Assembly: GCF_001747085.1 (NCBI RefSeq)
Contig: NZ_MDJD01000014.1
Span: 1 to 64,000, forward strand
Length of the DNA: 64,000 nucleotides
Source of the DNA: Flavivirga aquatica
GTDB lineage: Bacteria; Bacteroidota; Bacteroidia; Flavobacteriales; Flavobacteriaceae
Reading direction: 5' to 3'
Part shown: positions 16,364 through 25,420 of the stretch, one piece after another
Numbering within the stretch: position 1 is the first letter of the stretch
Layout of the letters: each line of letters opens with the position of its first letter
Notes under the pieces: model-generated
Database searches by the model: none
Told to the model about the DNA's origin: nothing
Seen by the model: the letters and a program-made list of their open reading frames with translations, nothing else
Translations under genes and position numbers: made by a program

Positions 16364-17098
16364 ATGATTTACCCAATAAAGAATAACGAAAGGATTATAA
16401 CAGGCTTAAAGAATATTTGTATCATACTAAGCGGAAATATAACAATAGAAAAAGATGGCATTATTACATCTGTCCCTTCAAAAAGTTTTTTCTTTTTTGA
16501 TACCCCTTTTGAGATTATTGCAGCATCACCTTATATTGAAGGATTTGTCACTAAACTTGATGTTAACTTTTTGAATACATTTTCTGATTTAGAGAAAATT
16601 TTAGAGAAAATTGACACTTATTTTGATTTTAAAAAAATCAAAAATTTAGAAAGCAAGAAAAATAAAATAAAATCCATTCTAGATTCAGAAAGTAATCTTC
16701 GTTTAAAAGAGAGTTATTTACATATTTTGTGGAGTGAATTACTTGATGATTATATATTTAGTCAGAAAGAACAATCAACTATTGAGCAATTTTCTGAACT
16801 GATAGAACAAAACATACAACAGAACTATTGCGCAGGAACCTATGCAGAAATGTTAGGAATTCCCCTAAAATCGTTAATTAAAGAGGTTAAAAAAAGTGAG
16901 AATAAAACTCCGTGTAATTTTATTACTGAAAAAGTAATTGAAAAAGCAAAGTATAAGTTACTACATACAACAGATACAAGTCAAATGATAGCTTACCACC
17001 TTGGTTTTGAAGACCCTTATTATTTTATTAAATATTTTAAAAAGAATACAGAACTTACACCAACACAATTCAGAAAACAGTTTAGCTATAAAAATTAA
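16364..17098 (+). CDS. AraC-family transcriptional regulator
   Basis: This 244-residue protein has an N-terminal cupin-like sensory half (residues 1-100) and a C-terminal pair of helix-turn-helix motifs. The first lies near 152-180 (YCAGTYAEMLGIPLKSLIKE). The second, DTSQMIAYHLGFEDPYYFIK then YFKKNTELTPTQFRKQF, is the classical AraC signature. It precedes the peroxiredoxin / SDR / MRJP-type gene set on the same strand by 100 bases and probably controls it. Confidence 0.88.
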   Translation: MIYPIKNNERIITGLKNICIILSGNITIEKDGIITSVPSKSFFFFDTPFEIIAASPYIEGFVTKLDVNFLNTFSDLEKILEKIDTYFDFKKIKNLESKKNKIKSILDSESNLRLKESYLHILWSELLDDYIFSQKEQSTIEQFSELIEQNIQQNYCAGTYAEMLGIPLKSLIKEVKKSENKTPCNFITEKVIEKAKYKLLHTTDTSQMIAYHLGFEDPYYFIKYFKKNTELTPTQFRKQFSYKN

Positions 17099-17198
17099 AC
17101 GGGAATTTTTTCCATCTTTTTATTTTTTTTTCCATTTCTAAAACTAAAAATTTGATACAACTTTGCAGTATTAAAATAAATAATTAGAAATTTAAAAG

Positions 17199-17852
17199 AT
17201 GAATTTATCACAAATACTTTCCGAGAAAAAAGCGGGAGCTGCACAAAATATTCCTGCTGAAAAATGGGCTATTATGGAAAATAGCACGAACATTTTAAAA
17301 GAAGCCAAACTGAGTTTAAATGCCGTAAAAACAGGTGATATATTGCCAGTTTTTAACCTACCTAATGCAAATAATACCAATATTAAACTTGAAGACTTTA
17401 ATAATGAGTATTTAGTAATTTCTTTTTACAGAGGTGGTTGGTGTCCTTATTGTAATATAGAATTAAGAGCACTTCAAAACATACTTCCTGAATTAAAAAA
17501 ACTAAATGCTGAATTAATTGCTATTTCTCCTGAAACACCTGATAATTCATTAACTACTACTGAAAAAAATGAACTATCATTTAATGTGTTAAGTGATATC
17601 GATAACAAGTATGCTAAGTCTTTGGGATTAGTTTTCCAAATGCCAGAAGACTTAAGAGCTTTGTATCATTCTTTCAATCTTAATGTAGATGCTCATAATG
17701 GTAATAAAGATTATGAATTACCGATGCCAGCCACCTATATTATCAATAGACAAAAGGAAATTATTTACAGCTTTGTACCAGAAGACTATACAGAAAGATT
17801 AGAACCAGAGGTTGTTTTAGAAATTATCAAAAAACAATCTATATCTGCATAA
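17199..17852 (+). CDS. AhpC/TSA-type peroxiredoxin-like protein
   Basis: This 217-residue protein has a thioredoxin fold. After an N-terminal extension, the motif FYRGGWCPYCNIELRAL carries the peroxidatic-position Cys82 and Cys85. AISPETPDNS and FNVLSDIDNKYAKSLGLVF are typical of the AhpC/TSA-like subfamily that also includes AhpC-TSA domain oxidoreductases. It would reduce peroxides or act as a thiol oxidoreductase in the cytoplasm, as no signal peptide is present. It leads an operon; the next gene starts 19 bases after its stop. Confidence 0.85.
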   Translation: MNLSQILSEKKAGAAQNIPAEKWAIMENSTNILKEAKLSLNAVKTGDILPVFNLPNANNTNIKLEDFNNEYLVISFYRGGWCPYCNIELRALQNILPELKKLNAELIAISPETPDNSLTTTEKNELSFNVLSDIDNKYAKSLGLVFQMPEDLRALYHSFNLNVDAHNGNKDYELPMPATYIINRQKEIIYSFVPEDYTERLEPEVVLEIIKKQSISA

Positions 17853-17871
17853 TTATCTATTAATAATTAAA

Positions 17872-18591
17872 ATGAAAAACTTAAAAAATAAAAAAGCAAT
17901 AATTACAGGTGGTAGCAAAGGTATAGGTAAAGCCATTGCAATAGCCTTAGCCAAAGAAGGAATAGACATAGCTATAACGGGTAGAAATATAAAAAACCTA
18001 AAAGAAACTGTTTCTGAATTACAAACATATGGTGTAAATGCCATTTATGAAGTTTTTGACATAAGCAACTATGAAGATGTTAAAAAAGGGATGAATGCTA
18101 TTATGAACAGTCTAGGTACTGTAAATATTTTAGTAAACAATGCAGGAATTGCTGCTTTTGGCTCATTTAATGAAATGGATATAAGTGAATGGTCGCAAAT
18201 TATCCAAACAAACCTTATGGGAATGTATTATGCAATTAAAGAAATTTTACCACATCTCATATCTATAAATGAAGGTGACATCATTAATATATCTTCTACA
18301 GCGGGATTAAACGGTAATGCAAATACTTCAGCATATTCTGCATCTAAATTTGCCGTAATAGGCATGTCAGAGTCCTTAATGAAAGAAGTACGTAAAAACA
18401 ATATTAGAGTTAGCACATTAACACCAAGTACAATCGTGTCTGATATGTCAATCGATCTGGGTATAGCAAATAAAGAATCTCACGATAGCGTATTACAACC
18501 AGAGGACTTTGCACAATTGATTGTAGCTGGGTTAAAACTTCCTAGAAGAGCCATGCTTAAAGATGCATCTTTATGGTCTACTAATCCTTAA
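17872..18591 (+). CDS. Short-chain dehydrogenase/reductase (FabG-like)
   Basis: This 239-residue protein has all SDR landmarks. The NAD(P)-binding motif GGSKGIG is at 13-19, NNAG at 89-92, the catalytic Ser near 141-142 in NISSTAG, and YSASK with Tyr155 and Lys159. It ends normally for this family. The substrate is not predictable. The position between a peroxiredoxin-like and an MRJP-type gene suggests a quinone, aldehyde or keto metabolite rather than fatty acid synthesis. Confidence 0.9.
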   Translation: MKNLKNKKAIITGGSKGIGKAIAIALAKEGIDIAITGRNIKNLKETVSELQTYGVNAIYEVFDISNYEDVKKGMNAIMNSLGTVNILVNNAGIAAFGSFNEMDISEWSQIIQTNLMGMYYAIKEILPHLISINEGDIINISSTAGLNGNANTSAYSASKFAVIGMSESLMKEVRKNNIRVSTLTPSTIVSDMSIDLGIANKESHDSVLQPEDFAQLIVAGLKLPRRAMLKDASLWSTNP

Positions 18592-18625
18592 ATTAAAAAA
18601 TAGTTTTATATCTATAAATTAAAAA

Positions 18626-19696
18626 ATGAAAAACCATATCATATTTTCACTTGTATTCACTTTAATTTCTTGTAATACTACAATTAAAAAACAAGCCTTA
18701 AAGAATCTAGAGCAACCAATTGGAACGTTAGAAATAGTAGCAGAGATGGATATCAACCCAGGCAATGTTGCTGTTTCAAATGAAGGCAGAATATTTAGTA
18801 GTATTCATCCTATTAGAGCAAAAAAATTGCAACTTGTTGAAATCACTAGTAAAAATACATATGTTCCTTTTCCTAATAAGCAGATACAGTCTACAGCAGA
18901 AACCAAATCTGATGACAAATTAGACGCTCCTTTAGGAATATTATTCGACAATCAAAATCGTCTTTGGGTTGTTGACGCTGGTTTAAATATTGGTAAAACC
19001 AGGTTATTTGCATACAATATTGATACTAAAAAAGAATTATTCCATTTTGACATCCCTAAGGAATTAGCTCCAAATACAAGTTTTGTGCAAGATGTTGCTG
19101 TAGACGAGAAAAATGGCTTTGCATATTTAGCCGATTTTGGGAATCCAGGAATTATTGTTGTTGATATCAACAACAATAATTTTAGAAAAATCATAGATCT
19201 ACCAAGCATGCAAGCTGAAGATATTGATATGGTAATAGACAATAAAGTTCAATACTTCATGGGAAACCCTGCAAGAATAGGTTTAAACCCAATAACACTT
19301 TCTGCAGATAGAGAAACTTTATACTTTGGCGCCATGAGTGGCACAAAATGGTATCATTTACCAACACAACCAATTCGTAGTGGAAAAGAAGATTCTGAAA
19401 TAACTAAACTAATTTCTGTTCTAGGAAAAAAACCTATTTCTGATGGTGTTGCTACTGATGATGTTGCAAATCATTATTTCACCAATATTCAAAATAACAG
19501 TATTGATATCCTTTCAAAAACTGGAATATTAAGTACATTAAAAAAAGATAAACTTCTGGATTGGCCTGATAATGTTCGTATTTATAAGGATTGGCTATAC
19601 ATAGCAGTCAATCAATTACATAAATCGCCTGCATTTACTGGAGAAAAAGACATATCGGAGGCTCCTTTTCGAATTCTGAGATTAAAATATCGTTAA
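18626..19696 (+). CDS. Major royal jelly protein/yellow-like lipoprotein
   Basis: This 356-residue protein has a lipoprotein signal (MKNHIIFSLVFTLISC, Cys 16) and a beta-propeller body. Typical MRJP/yellow features are APLGILFDNQNRLWVVDAG, then ELAPNTSFVQDVAVDEKNGF with AYLADFG, and SDGVATDDVANHYFT. Bacterial members are predicted to bind small aromatic or sugar-acid ligands; the role is not established here. It closes the AraC-linked operon. An antisense group II intron 3' end lies 15 bases after its stop. Confidence 0.85.
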   Translation: MKNHIIFSLVFTLISCNTTIKKQALKNLEQPIGTLEIVAEMDINPGNVAVSNEGRIFSSIHPIRAKKLQLVEITSKNTYVPFPNKQIQSTAETKSDDKLDAPLGILFDNQNRLWVVDAGLNIGKTRLFAYNIDTKKELFHFDIPKELAPNTSFVQDVAVDEKNGFAYLADFGNPGIIVVDINNNNFRKIIDLPSMQAEDIDMVIDNKVQYFMGNPARIGLNPITLSADRETLYFGAMSGTKWYHLPTQPIRSGKEDSEITKLISVLGKKPISDGVATDDVANHYFTNIQNNSIDILSKTGILSTLKKDKLLDWPDNVRIYKDWLYIAVNQLHKSPAFTGEKDISEAPFRILRLKYR

Positions 19697-19711
19697 AACA
19701 GCCCGTAGAGA

Positions 19712-19791
19712 GTCGAGTGAGCCAGGGAAATTTCACTCTTAACTTTTCACTGAACCGTACGTGAATAACATCTTGATTCATACGGCTCTTA
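19712..19791 (-). mobile_element. Group II intron 3'-end remnant (domains V and VI)
   Basis: On the minus strand GAGCCGTATGAATCAAG, a turn and CACGTACGGTTC form a domain V-like hairpin. It is followed by a domain VI-like segment and CTCACTCGAC at 19712. The rest of the intron has been replaced by IS1182-type sequence. It stands in the usual place, antisense and just past a cassette gene's stop codon. Confidence 0.78.
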
Positions 19792-19879
19792 TTATGTATC
19801 ACTGTCTCCAGATCACAATACCATTAATAATTTTAGAAAGAATAATACAAAAACCATCAAAAAAGTGTGTTATGTAACG

Positions 19880-21119
19880 GTAAAAACAGTACGTAACTTC
19901 AACTTCGGGCTCATTGGTGTTAGTTTGATTGCAGAAGACAGCACTAAGTACTAGAGCACAGAATAGCAAGAAGAATAATTTTAATCAGAAGAAAACACAA
20001 CATGACTTAGATTACATCGATAACAAGCTCAAGTAGTATAATAAGTTGCTTGAACAGAGTGAGAGTAAAAACTAAAAAGAGAACATTAAGGAAAATATTG
20101 ATAAAAACCAAGGTTGAAGAAACCACTATGAAAAACTTAATAAAGAGCTAAAAGAATCTGGAGAACCACAGATATTACCTCAGATCCAGATAGCAAGCAT
20201 TTTATAGTACGCAATAACATTACATAAGTTACTTACTGTGTGTAGTCACCGTAGATAAAAAAACAATATTCCTTTGACTATCTGGTTACCAATAAAAATG
20301 ACTCCAAGGCAATGAGACAAATGCTCTTAAGAGCTAAAACTATTATAGGAACAAGCACTTTTACAGTACTCTACGATAAAGGATATCATATGGGTAGCGA
20401 ATTTAAAAAACCGCTAATCAACTACTAGGTATAGAAACACTAGTTGCTGTTCTAGGCATAGGCAGGGCTTCACAGGCGCCCGATCTAAACTACAACTCAG
20501 AACTTTTTAAATATAATCAAGAAAACGACACTTATACTTGTCCGCAAAAAAACACTCTTAAAAGCAATAATAATAATAATAATAATAACACTCTTAAAAG
20601 CAATGGTAGTACATATAAAGGGCGTAACTATCGATTTAAACAATATAAAACAAACAAATGTAAATCCTGTCCATTTAGAGCATTATGTACAATCTCTAAA
20701 ATAAATGGAAAAGTAATACAACGAAGCGAGTTCCAAAAATATATAGAAGATAATACAAAAAAGTTTTACATAACCCTCAAACTTATAAAAAAAGACAAAC
20801 TATTGTTGAACATCCTTATGGTACTATTAAACGTCAGTGGAGCTTTAACCACCTCATCACTAAAAAACTAAGCAAAGAGCTAGTGCAGATATAGGCTTTA
20901 TATTTATAGCATATAACTTGAAAAGAATACGGAATATTATTAAAAAAATAATATTTTTAAAAATTAAAAAGCTTTATTCATTTTATGGAGTCATTCTTAA
21001 AATTTTTACTCTTATATTATTCGATCAAAATCAAAAAATCATATCTAAGCACTACCTTACATAAAAAAACTGTAGTTTAGTACAAATATTAAAAATTGCA
21101 GTAGATTATTAGACAGACT
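19880..21119 (+). pseudogene. IS1182-type transposase pseudogene and right end
   Basis: Most of a transposase is readable through many stops and frameshifts: LDYIDNKL and ENIDKNQG (about 20010-20115), YLVTNKNDSKAMRQMLLRA (about 20283-20340), VLYDKGYHMGSEFK (about 20370-20410), GRNYRFKQYKTNKCKSCPFR and ALCTISKINGKVIQRSEF (20620-20740), and HPYGTIKRQWSFNHLITKK (about 20808-20870). An 18-base segment AACACTCTTAAAAGCAAT is duplicated around an AAT run at 20553-20605. The right terminal repeat TAGATTATTAGACAGACT ends at 21119. The flank ACGTTGTG follows at once. Confidence 0.78.
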
Positions 21120-21193
21120 GACGTTGTGTTTCATACAGAACAATGAATTGTACTGAAAACAATACTTTTATAAAAAAACATTTGAAATAAATT

Positions 21194-22030
21194 ATGACCT
21201 TAAGGATAACAATAGTTTTCACACTTACATTATTATTTTCTAGTGTTTTCGCTCAAGAAAAAAATAATTATAAAACAGAAACTTCAATTCATTATTACGA
21301 CACAAATATAATGAAGGGTGATAATTATATGCAACAGATGTGTGTAGTTGACTTTTATTATCCAACAGATATTAAGAATTTTCCAACAATAGTGTGGTTT
21401 CATGGAGGTGGTTTAACTGGCGGAAAGCGTGAAATACCAGAATACATTAAAAACAAAGGAGTTGCAATTGTTGGTGTTGAGTATAGGTTGTCACCAAATG
21501 TAAAAAGTTCAGATTGTATTAAGGATGCAGCAGCAGCAACAGCTTGGACATTTAAAAATATTGAAAAATATGGTGGTAACCCTTCCCTGATATTTGTTTC
21601 AGGAATGTCAGCAGGTGGATACCTCACTTATATGATAGGGTTAAATAAAAAATATTTAGGAGTTCATGGTATTGATGCAAATAAAATTGCTGGATTAATT
21701 CCATTTTCTGGACATACCATAACACATTTTACTGTACGTAAAGAAAGAGGAATTCCAAGAAAACAGCCAATTATAGATGAGATGGCTCCATTATTTTATG
21801 TAAGAGCAGATGCACCACCACTATTAATTCTTACAGGAGATAGAGAACTTGAGATGTTAGGTAGATATGAAGAGAATGCATATATGATGAGAATGATGAA
21901 GGTTACTGGTCATAAGCGTGTTCGAATTTATGAATTAAATGGCTCCAATCACGGACAAATGATGTACCCTGCTTTACCTCTTTTACTAAGAGAAGTAAAA
22001 ACTTTAACTAAAGAAATTATGTTAGAATAA
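21194..22030 (+). CDS. Secreted alpha/beta-hydrolase (esterase)
   Basis: This 278-residue protein has a signal peptide cleaved after VFAQ (about residue 20), so it acts in the periplasm or outside. The oxyanion motif HGGG is at 70-73, the nucleophile elbow GMSAGG at 137-142 (Ser139), and likely acid and base are Asp216 (TGDRE) and His253 (NHGQM). This is the hormone-sensitive-lipase/BD-FAE-like arrangement. A carboxylester such as an acetylated sugar is a likely substrate. The left flank carries a hairpin-element core (GTTGTG at 21123), and an antisense intron remnant follows. Confidence 0.87.
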   Translation: MTLRITIVFTLTLLFSSVFAQEKNNYKTETSIHYYDTNIMKGDNYMQQMCVVDFYYPTDIKNFPTIVWFHGGGLTGGKREIPEYIKNKGVAIVGVEYRLSPNVKSSDCIKDAAAATAWTFKNIEKYGGNPSLIFVSGMSAGGYLTYMIGLNKKYLGVHGIDANKIAGLIPFSGHTITHFTVRKERGIPRKQPIIDEMAPLFYVRADAPPLLILTGDRELEMLGRYEENAYMMRMMKVTGHKRVRIYELNGSNHGQMMYPALPLLLREVKTLTKEIMLE

Positions 22031-22078
22031 GTATTTAACACTGTTTGGATTTGATAGTTAGAAAATCAAGAAAACACA

Positions 22079-22155
22079 ATCGAGTAAGTCAGGGGAATTT
22101 CACCACTAGCTTTTCACGAGACCATACGTGAACCTCTCTATTCATACGGCTCTTT
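22079..22155 (-). mobile_element. Group II intron 3'-end remnant (domains V and VI)
   Basis: On the minus strand GAGCCGTATGAATAGAGAGG and CACGTATGGTCTC form a domain V hairpin with one base change in the lower strand, followed by GGTGAAATTCCCC and CTTACTCG. It starts about 48 bases after the esterase stop codon and has no 5' part. Confidence 0.72.
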
Positions 22156-22218
22156 TTGTGGAGTTTCGAGACAGTTGCAAGGCATTATCTAATATCTAAA
22201 ATTTCGTAACTTACTATT

Positions 22219-22530
22219 ATGGAATTACAAAAGCATCCCACTTTAACTGATAGTGTAGATACCGATGCTGCTTGATTAAAAAAGATGGGCAGTATAGGTT
22301 TGGCTATAAAAAACATCATGTTACAGATTAATGAAGGATTAGTTTTATGGGTACTCACCACAAAGGCAAGTACTAATGAAGTAGCTAGGAAAAGATATAG
22401 GGAGCATTAAAAAATGCATATCCAAAACCTTATGGAGGCTATGCCATATAGTTTATATCTAAGTCCATAGAGATTGCGCTCAATTGCAAAAATTAAGAGA
22501 AACTAAGCCTAAAAAACAGGTCTATAAACT
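22219..22530 (+). pseudogene. IS5-type transposase remnant
   Basis: Across shifting frames one reads SVDTDAA, KKDGQYRFGYKKHHVTD, NEGLVLGVLTTKASTNEVA, and a Lys-rich tail. This is the catalytic-core entry of IS5-group DDE transposases. Stops and indels are frequent. A small inverted repeat GGCTGTTTAAAACAGTC lies just after it (22545-22561). Confidence 0.6.
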
Positions 22531-22630
22531 CAAAAAACAATAAAGGCTGTTTAAAACAGTCTCTTTCATAATTCTGATAAGAGCAACATTGATTAATAGC
22601 TCTAGCTCTACAATATACTAAACAGTAAAA

Positions 22631-23131
22631 TTATTCTATCCTGTTCCCTTGAGTAATAAATGAGATACCTTGCGTACCCTGCATTGAACTCATAACCCCT
22701 TCAAATAACGGTTCAGGGCAATCTTTAGGTGTTTTCCATTCAAATAAGAAGTTGGAACCTGTGCCTCCTTCAATATCTGACTGTGCTATTACTATATCAA
22801 GAGTTTCCATGGGAGAAACGTAGATTGGGAAATCAAAATAGGTTCTAATATTTGCCCCCTCAGTATTAAAATAATCTGTTTTTAATAGGTATATGGTATC
22901 TTTTTCACTCATATTCCGCATGCTAATCATACCGGTGAGGTTGTATTTTTGTTTTTGTGTAAAGCTGTATATCTGAGAATAAACAGAAAGATATGTTTTT
23001 CCATGAACCAGCTCTTCTAATTGAGTAATATCAATCTTTCTTTTGGACCAGTTCTCTTCTTGTATTTCAATTTCTGGCTTCTCTTTACATCCTAATAAAA
23101 GTATAACTAAAAGAATAAATATGTATTTCAT
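22631..23131 (-). CDS. DUF3124 lipoprotein
   Basis: This 166-residue protein has a lipoprotein signal MKYIFILLVILLLGC (Cys 15). The domain has the DUF3124 pattern: YLSVYSQIYSF, NLTGMISMRNMSEKDTIYLL, YFNTEGANIRTYFDFPIYV, then GGTGSNFLFEW and EPLFEGVM. No function is established. It is divergent from the ppk2 gene, 238 bases away, and marks the end of the cassette region. Confidence 0.82.
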   Translation of the reverse strand: MKYIFILLVILLLGCKEKPEIEIQEENWSKRKIDITQLEELVHGKTYLSVYSQIYSFTQKQKYNLTGMISMRNMSEKDTIYLLKTDYFNTEGANIRTYFDFPIYVSPMETLDIVIAQSDIEGGTGSNFLFEWKTPKDCPEPLFEGVMSSMQGTQGISFITQGNRIE

Positions 23132-23369
23132 AACTTATTATTATCATCAAGGGTTTGGCTGAGCTTTATTAATATGAAAATTCCATAAAACTTTCAAAGT
23201 GATTACTAAGGTAATAAAAGCAGAATGTATTTTAATACAAAATACAAATTTATAGCTCTAACAACTCTCTTATTTTGCCATTATAAACTTATCCATGTTC
23301 AATTATTTTTACATCAAAATCAGTTATCTTTAAACAAAAAAAATTTAATTATTTATTCAATTCTTATCT

Positions 23370-24107
23370 ATGAACCTTATAAATTCAGAAGAAGACCCAG
23401 AATATATTAGTCTTCAAACAGAAATGGTGTGGTTACAACAACATATAAAAGAAACCAACCAGCGTGTTATCATTCTTTTTGAAGGTAGGGATACAGCTGG
23501 AAAAGGAGGAGCTATAATGCGTTTCATAAGATTTTTGAACCCTCGCCTTTTTAAAGTTGTGGCTCTATCCAAACCTACAGAAATTGAGTCTGAACAGTGG
23601 TATTTTCAGCGTTATATTGAACATTTACCAGGACCGGGTCAAATAGTACTGTTTGATAGAAGCTGGTACAACAGGGCAGTTGTTGAGCCTGTAATGGGCT
23701 TTTGCTCAAAAGAACAACATGAGTTATTCAACAAGCAGGTAATCCAATTAGAATCAATGCTAATTGAAGATGGAATACACATGTTTAAATTCTGGTTTTC
23801 TATAAATGCACAAGAGCAAAAAAAGAGGTTAGATGACCGCATACACAACCCATTAAAGCAATGGAAATTAAGCAGTGTTGATGCAGAAGCACAATCAAAG
23901 TGGGAACAATTTACAAAGTATAAAGAAAAAATGTTTCAAAATACTAGTACTCAAAATTCACCATGGATTATTATCAATGGAAATGAAAGGGAAATAGCTC
24001 GTAAAGAAGCCATGCGTTGTGTAATTGATAAATTAGATTATAATAAAAAAGGAGACACAGGCATAAGGCTATCTCCAAACAAGGATATTGCTAAATATCT
24101 TTTTTAA
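23370..24107 (+). CDS. ppk2: Polyphosphate kinase 2 (PPK2)
   Basis: This 245-residue cytoplasmic enzyme transfers phosphate between polyphosphate and nucleotides. Walker A GRDTAGKGG is at 39-47 and Walker B FDRSWYNR at 95-102. The lid region includes KKRLDDRIHNPLKQWKLSSVD. The length fits single-domain class I or II PPK2; the direction and nucleotide preference cannot be told from sequence. The ATG at 23370 was chosen over upstream open sequence because it places the Walker motif at the usual distance. It heads a plus-strand run of ion-transport genes. Confidence 0.93.
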   Translation: MNLINSEEDPEYISLQTEMVWLQQHIKETNQRVIILFEGRDTAGKGGAIMRFIRFLNPRLFKVVALSKPTEIESEQWYFQRYIEHLPGPGQIVLFDRSWYNRAVVEPVMGFCSKEQHELFNKQVIQLESMLIEDGIHMFKFWFSINAQEQKKRLDDRIHNPLKQWKLSSVDAEAQSKWEQFTKYKEKMFQNTSTQNSPWIIINGNEREIARKEAMRCVIDKLDYNKKGDTGIRLSPNKDIAKYLF

Positions 24108-24166
24108 GATAATACTTCGTCAACTCTACTTATTATAATTTCCCAATTAAATAAAAATTCATAACA

Positions 24167-25348
24167 ATGATTTCAATACTCTTGTTAAGCCCATCAAATC
24201 CAGTAATCTTAAAATTTGCCTTGATAGCTTTAATCATAATAACCATAGGTGTAGTATTGCGTTATTTCCAACAACCATATATCATTGCATATATTATTGC
24301 AGGTATTCTTTTGGGAAAGCATGGGTTTCATGTAATCACAGATGAAGTTCTAATTCATCAGATGGGAGAATATGGGTTAATTCTCCTGTTGTTTTTTATA
24401 GGAATGGAAATCAGTTTACCTAATCTCTTGAAAATATGGAAAATACCTGCCTTTGGAACATTACTCCAAGTGATTCTTAGTATTATTGTTGTAGCTATAC
24501 TTGGGCTATTTTTTAACTGGCAATGGAATAGAATAATAATTATTGGATTTGTAATAAGCTTTAGTAGTTCAGCAGTAGTTATCAAAGTACTGCAAGATAA
24601 TCTAGAAAATCAGACCAAACTAGGGCAAAGTGTTATTAGTATATTGATAATGCAGGATATAATTTTCATTCCCATTTTGCTAATCACGAACTATCTTGGA
24701 GGAAACAGTCCCTCAACTAAAGAAGTTGTTTTGCAATTGATAGGTGGGGCTTTAATAGTATTGTGCATACTTTGGGTGCTAAAGAAAAAGGAATTTACGC
24801 TACCGTACAGTTCACAAATAACAAAAGACCATGAGATACAGGTCTTTCTTGCTTTTATAGCTTGTTTTGGTTTCGCGGCATTAACAACTATTTTTGGTTT
24901 ATCTGCTGCTCTTGGTGCTTTTGTAGGAGGTTTAGTTTTTCATGCAGCAAAATCTTCAAAATGGATTCATGAAAGCCTGCATTCTTTTCGTGTAATTTTT
25001 GTTGCATTATTTTTTATTTCTATTGGTATGATGATTGACATACAATTTCTGGTATCTAATTATAAAATAATCATTACACTTCTTTTAGCAGTATTAATTA
25101 CTAATCATCTTATAAATGCTTCTATTATTCATTATTTTGGTCGTAATTGGAAAGACAGTTTATATGGGGGAGCACTATTAGCTCAAATAGGAGAATTAAG
25201 TTTTGTTGTTTCTTTAAGTGCCTACCAAATAAATGTTATTTCAGAGTTTAGTTATCAACTAACAGTTATAATTATTTCTTTGACCTTATTAATAAGTCCC
25301 TTCTGGATATTGGGAACAAAAAGATTTCTAAAATTGAATAAAAAATAA
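24167..25348 (+). CDS. CPA2-family cation:proton antiporter (Kef-type membrane domain)
   Basis: This 393-residue protein consists of about 11-12 membrane helices with no cytosolic TrkA-N domain. Helix motifs such as LLLFFIGMEISLPNLLKIWK, SFSSSAVVIKVLQDN and LSAALGAFVGGLVF are typical of Kef/NapA-type exchangers. It would exchange K+ or Na+ for protons across the inner membrane. The gene for a universal stress protein follows; USPs often sit beside or are fused to CPA2 transporters. Confidence 0.9.
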   Translation: MISILLLSPSNPVILKFALIALIIITIGVVLRYFQQPYIIAYIIAGILLGKHGFHVITDEVLIHQMGEYGLILLLFFIGMEISLPNLLKIWKIPAFGTLLQVILSIIVVAILGLFFNWQWNRIIIIGFVISFSSSAVVIKVLQDNLENQTKLGQSVISILIMQDIIFIPILLITNYLGGNSPSTKEVVLQLIGGALIVLCILWVLKKKEFTLPYSSQITKDHEIQVFLAFIACFGFAALTTIFGLSAALGAFVGGLVFHAAKSSKWIHESLHSFRVIFVALFFISIGMMIDIQFLVSNYKIIITLLLAVLITNHLINASIIHYFGRNWKDSLYGGALLAQIGELSFVVSLSAYQINVISEFSYQLTVIIISLTLLISPFWILGTKRFLKLNKK

Positions 25349-25420
25349 GTTTAATTTATACTAAATCGGCTGAAATTAAATTATTAAATTAGTGGTTATT
25401 AACCTATAAACTTTTTTACA

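Noticed and set aside
23225-23410. Open frame just upstream of ppk2
   Set aside because: It overlaps the ppk2 start in another frame and looks like AT-rich promoter sequence.
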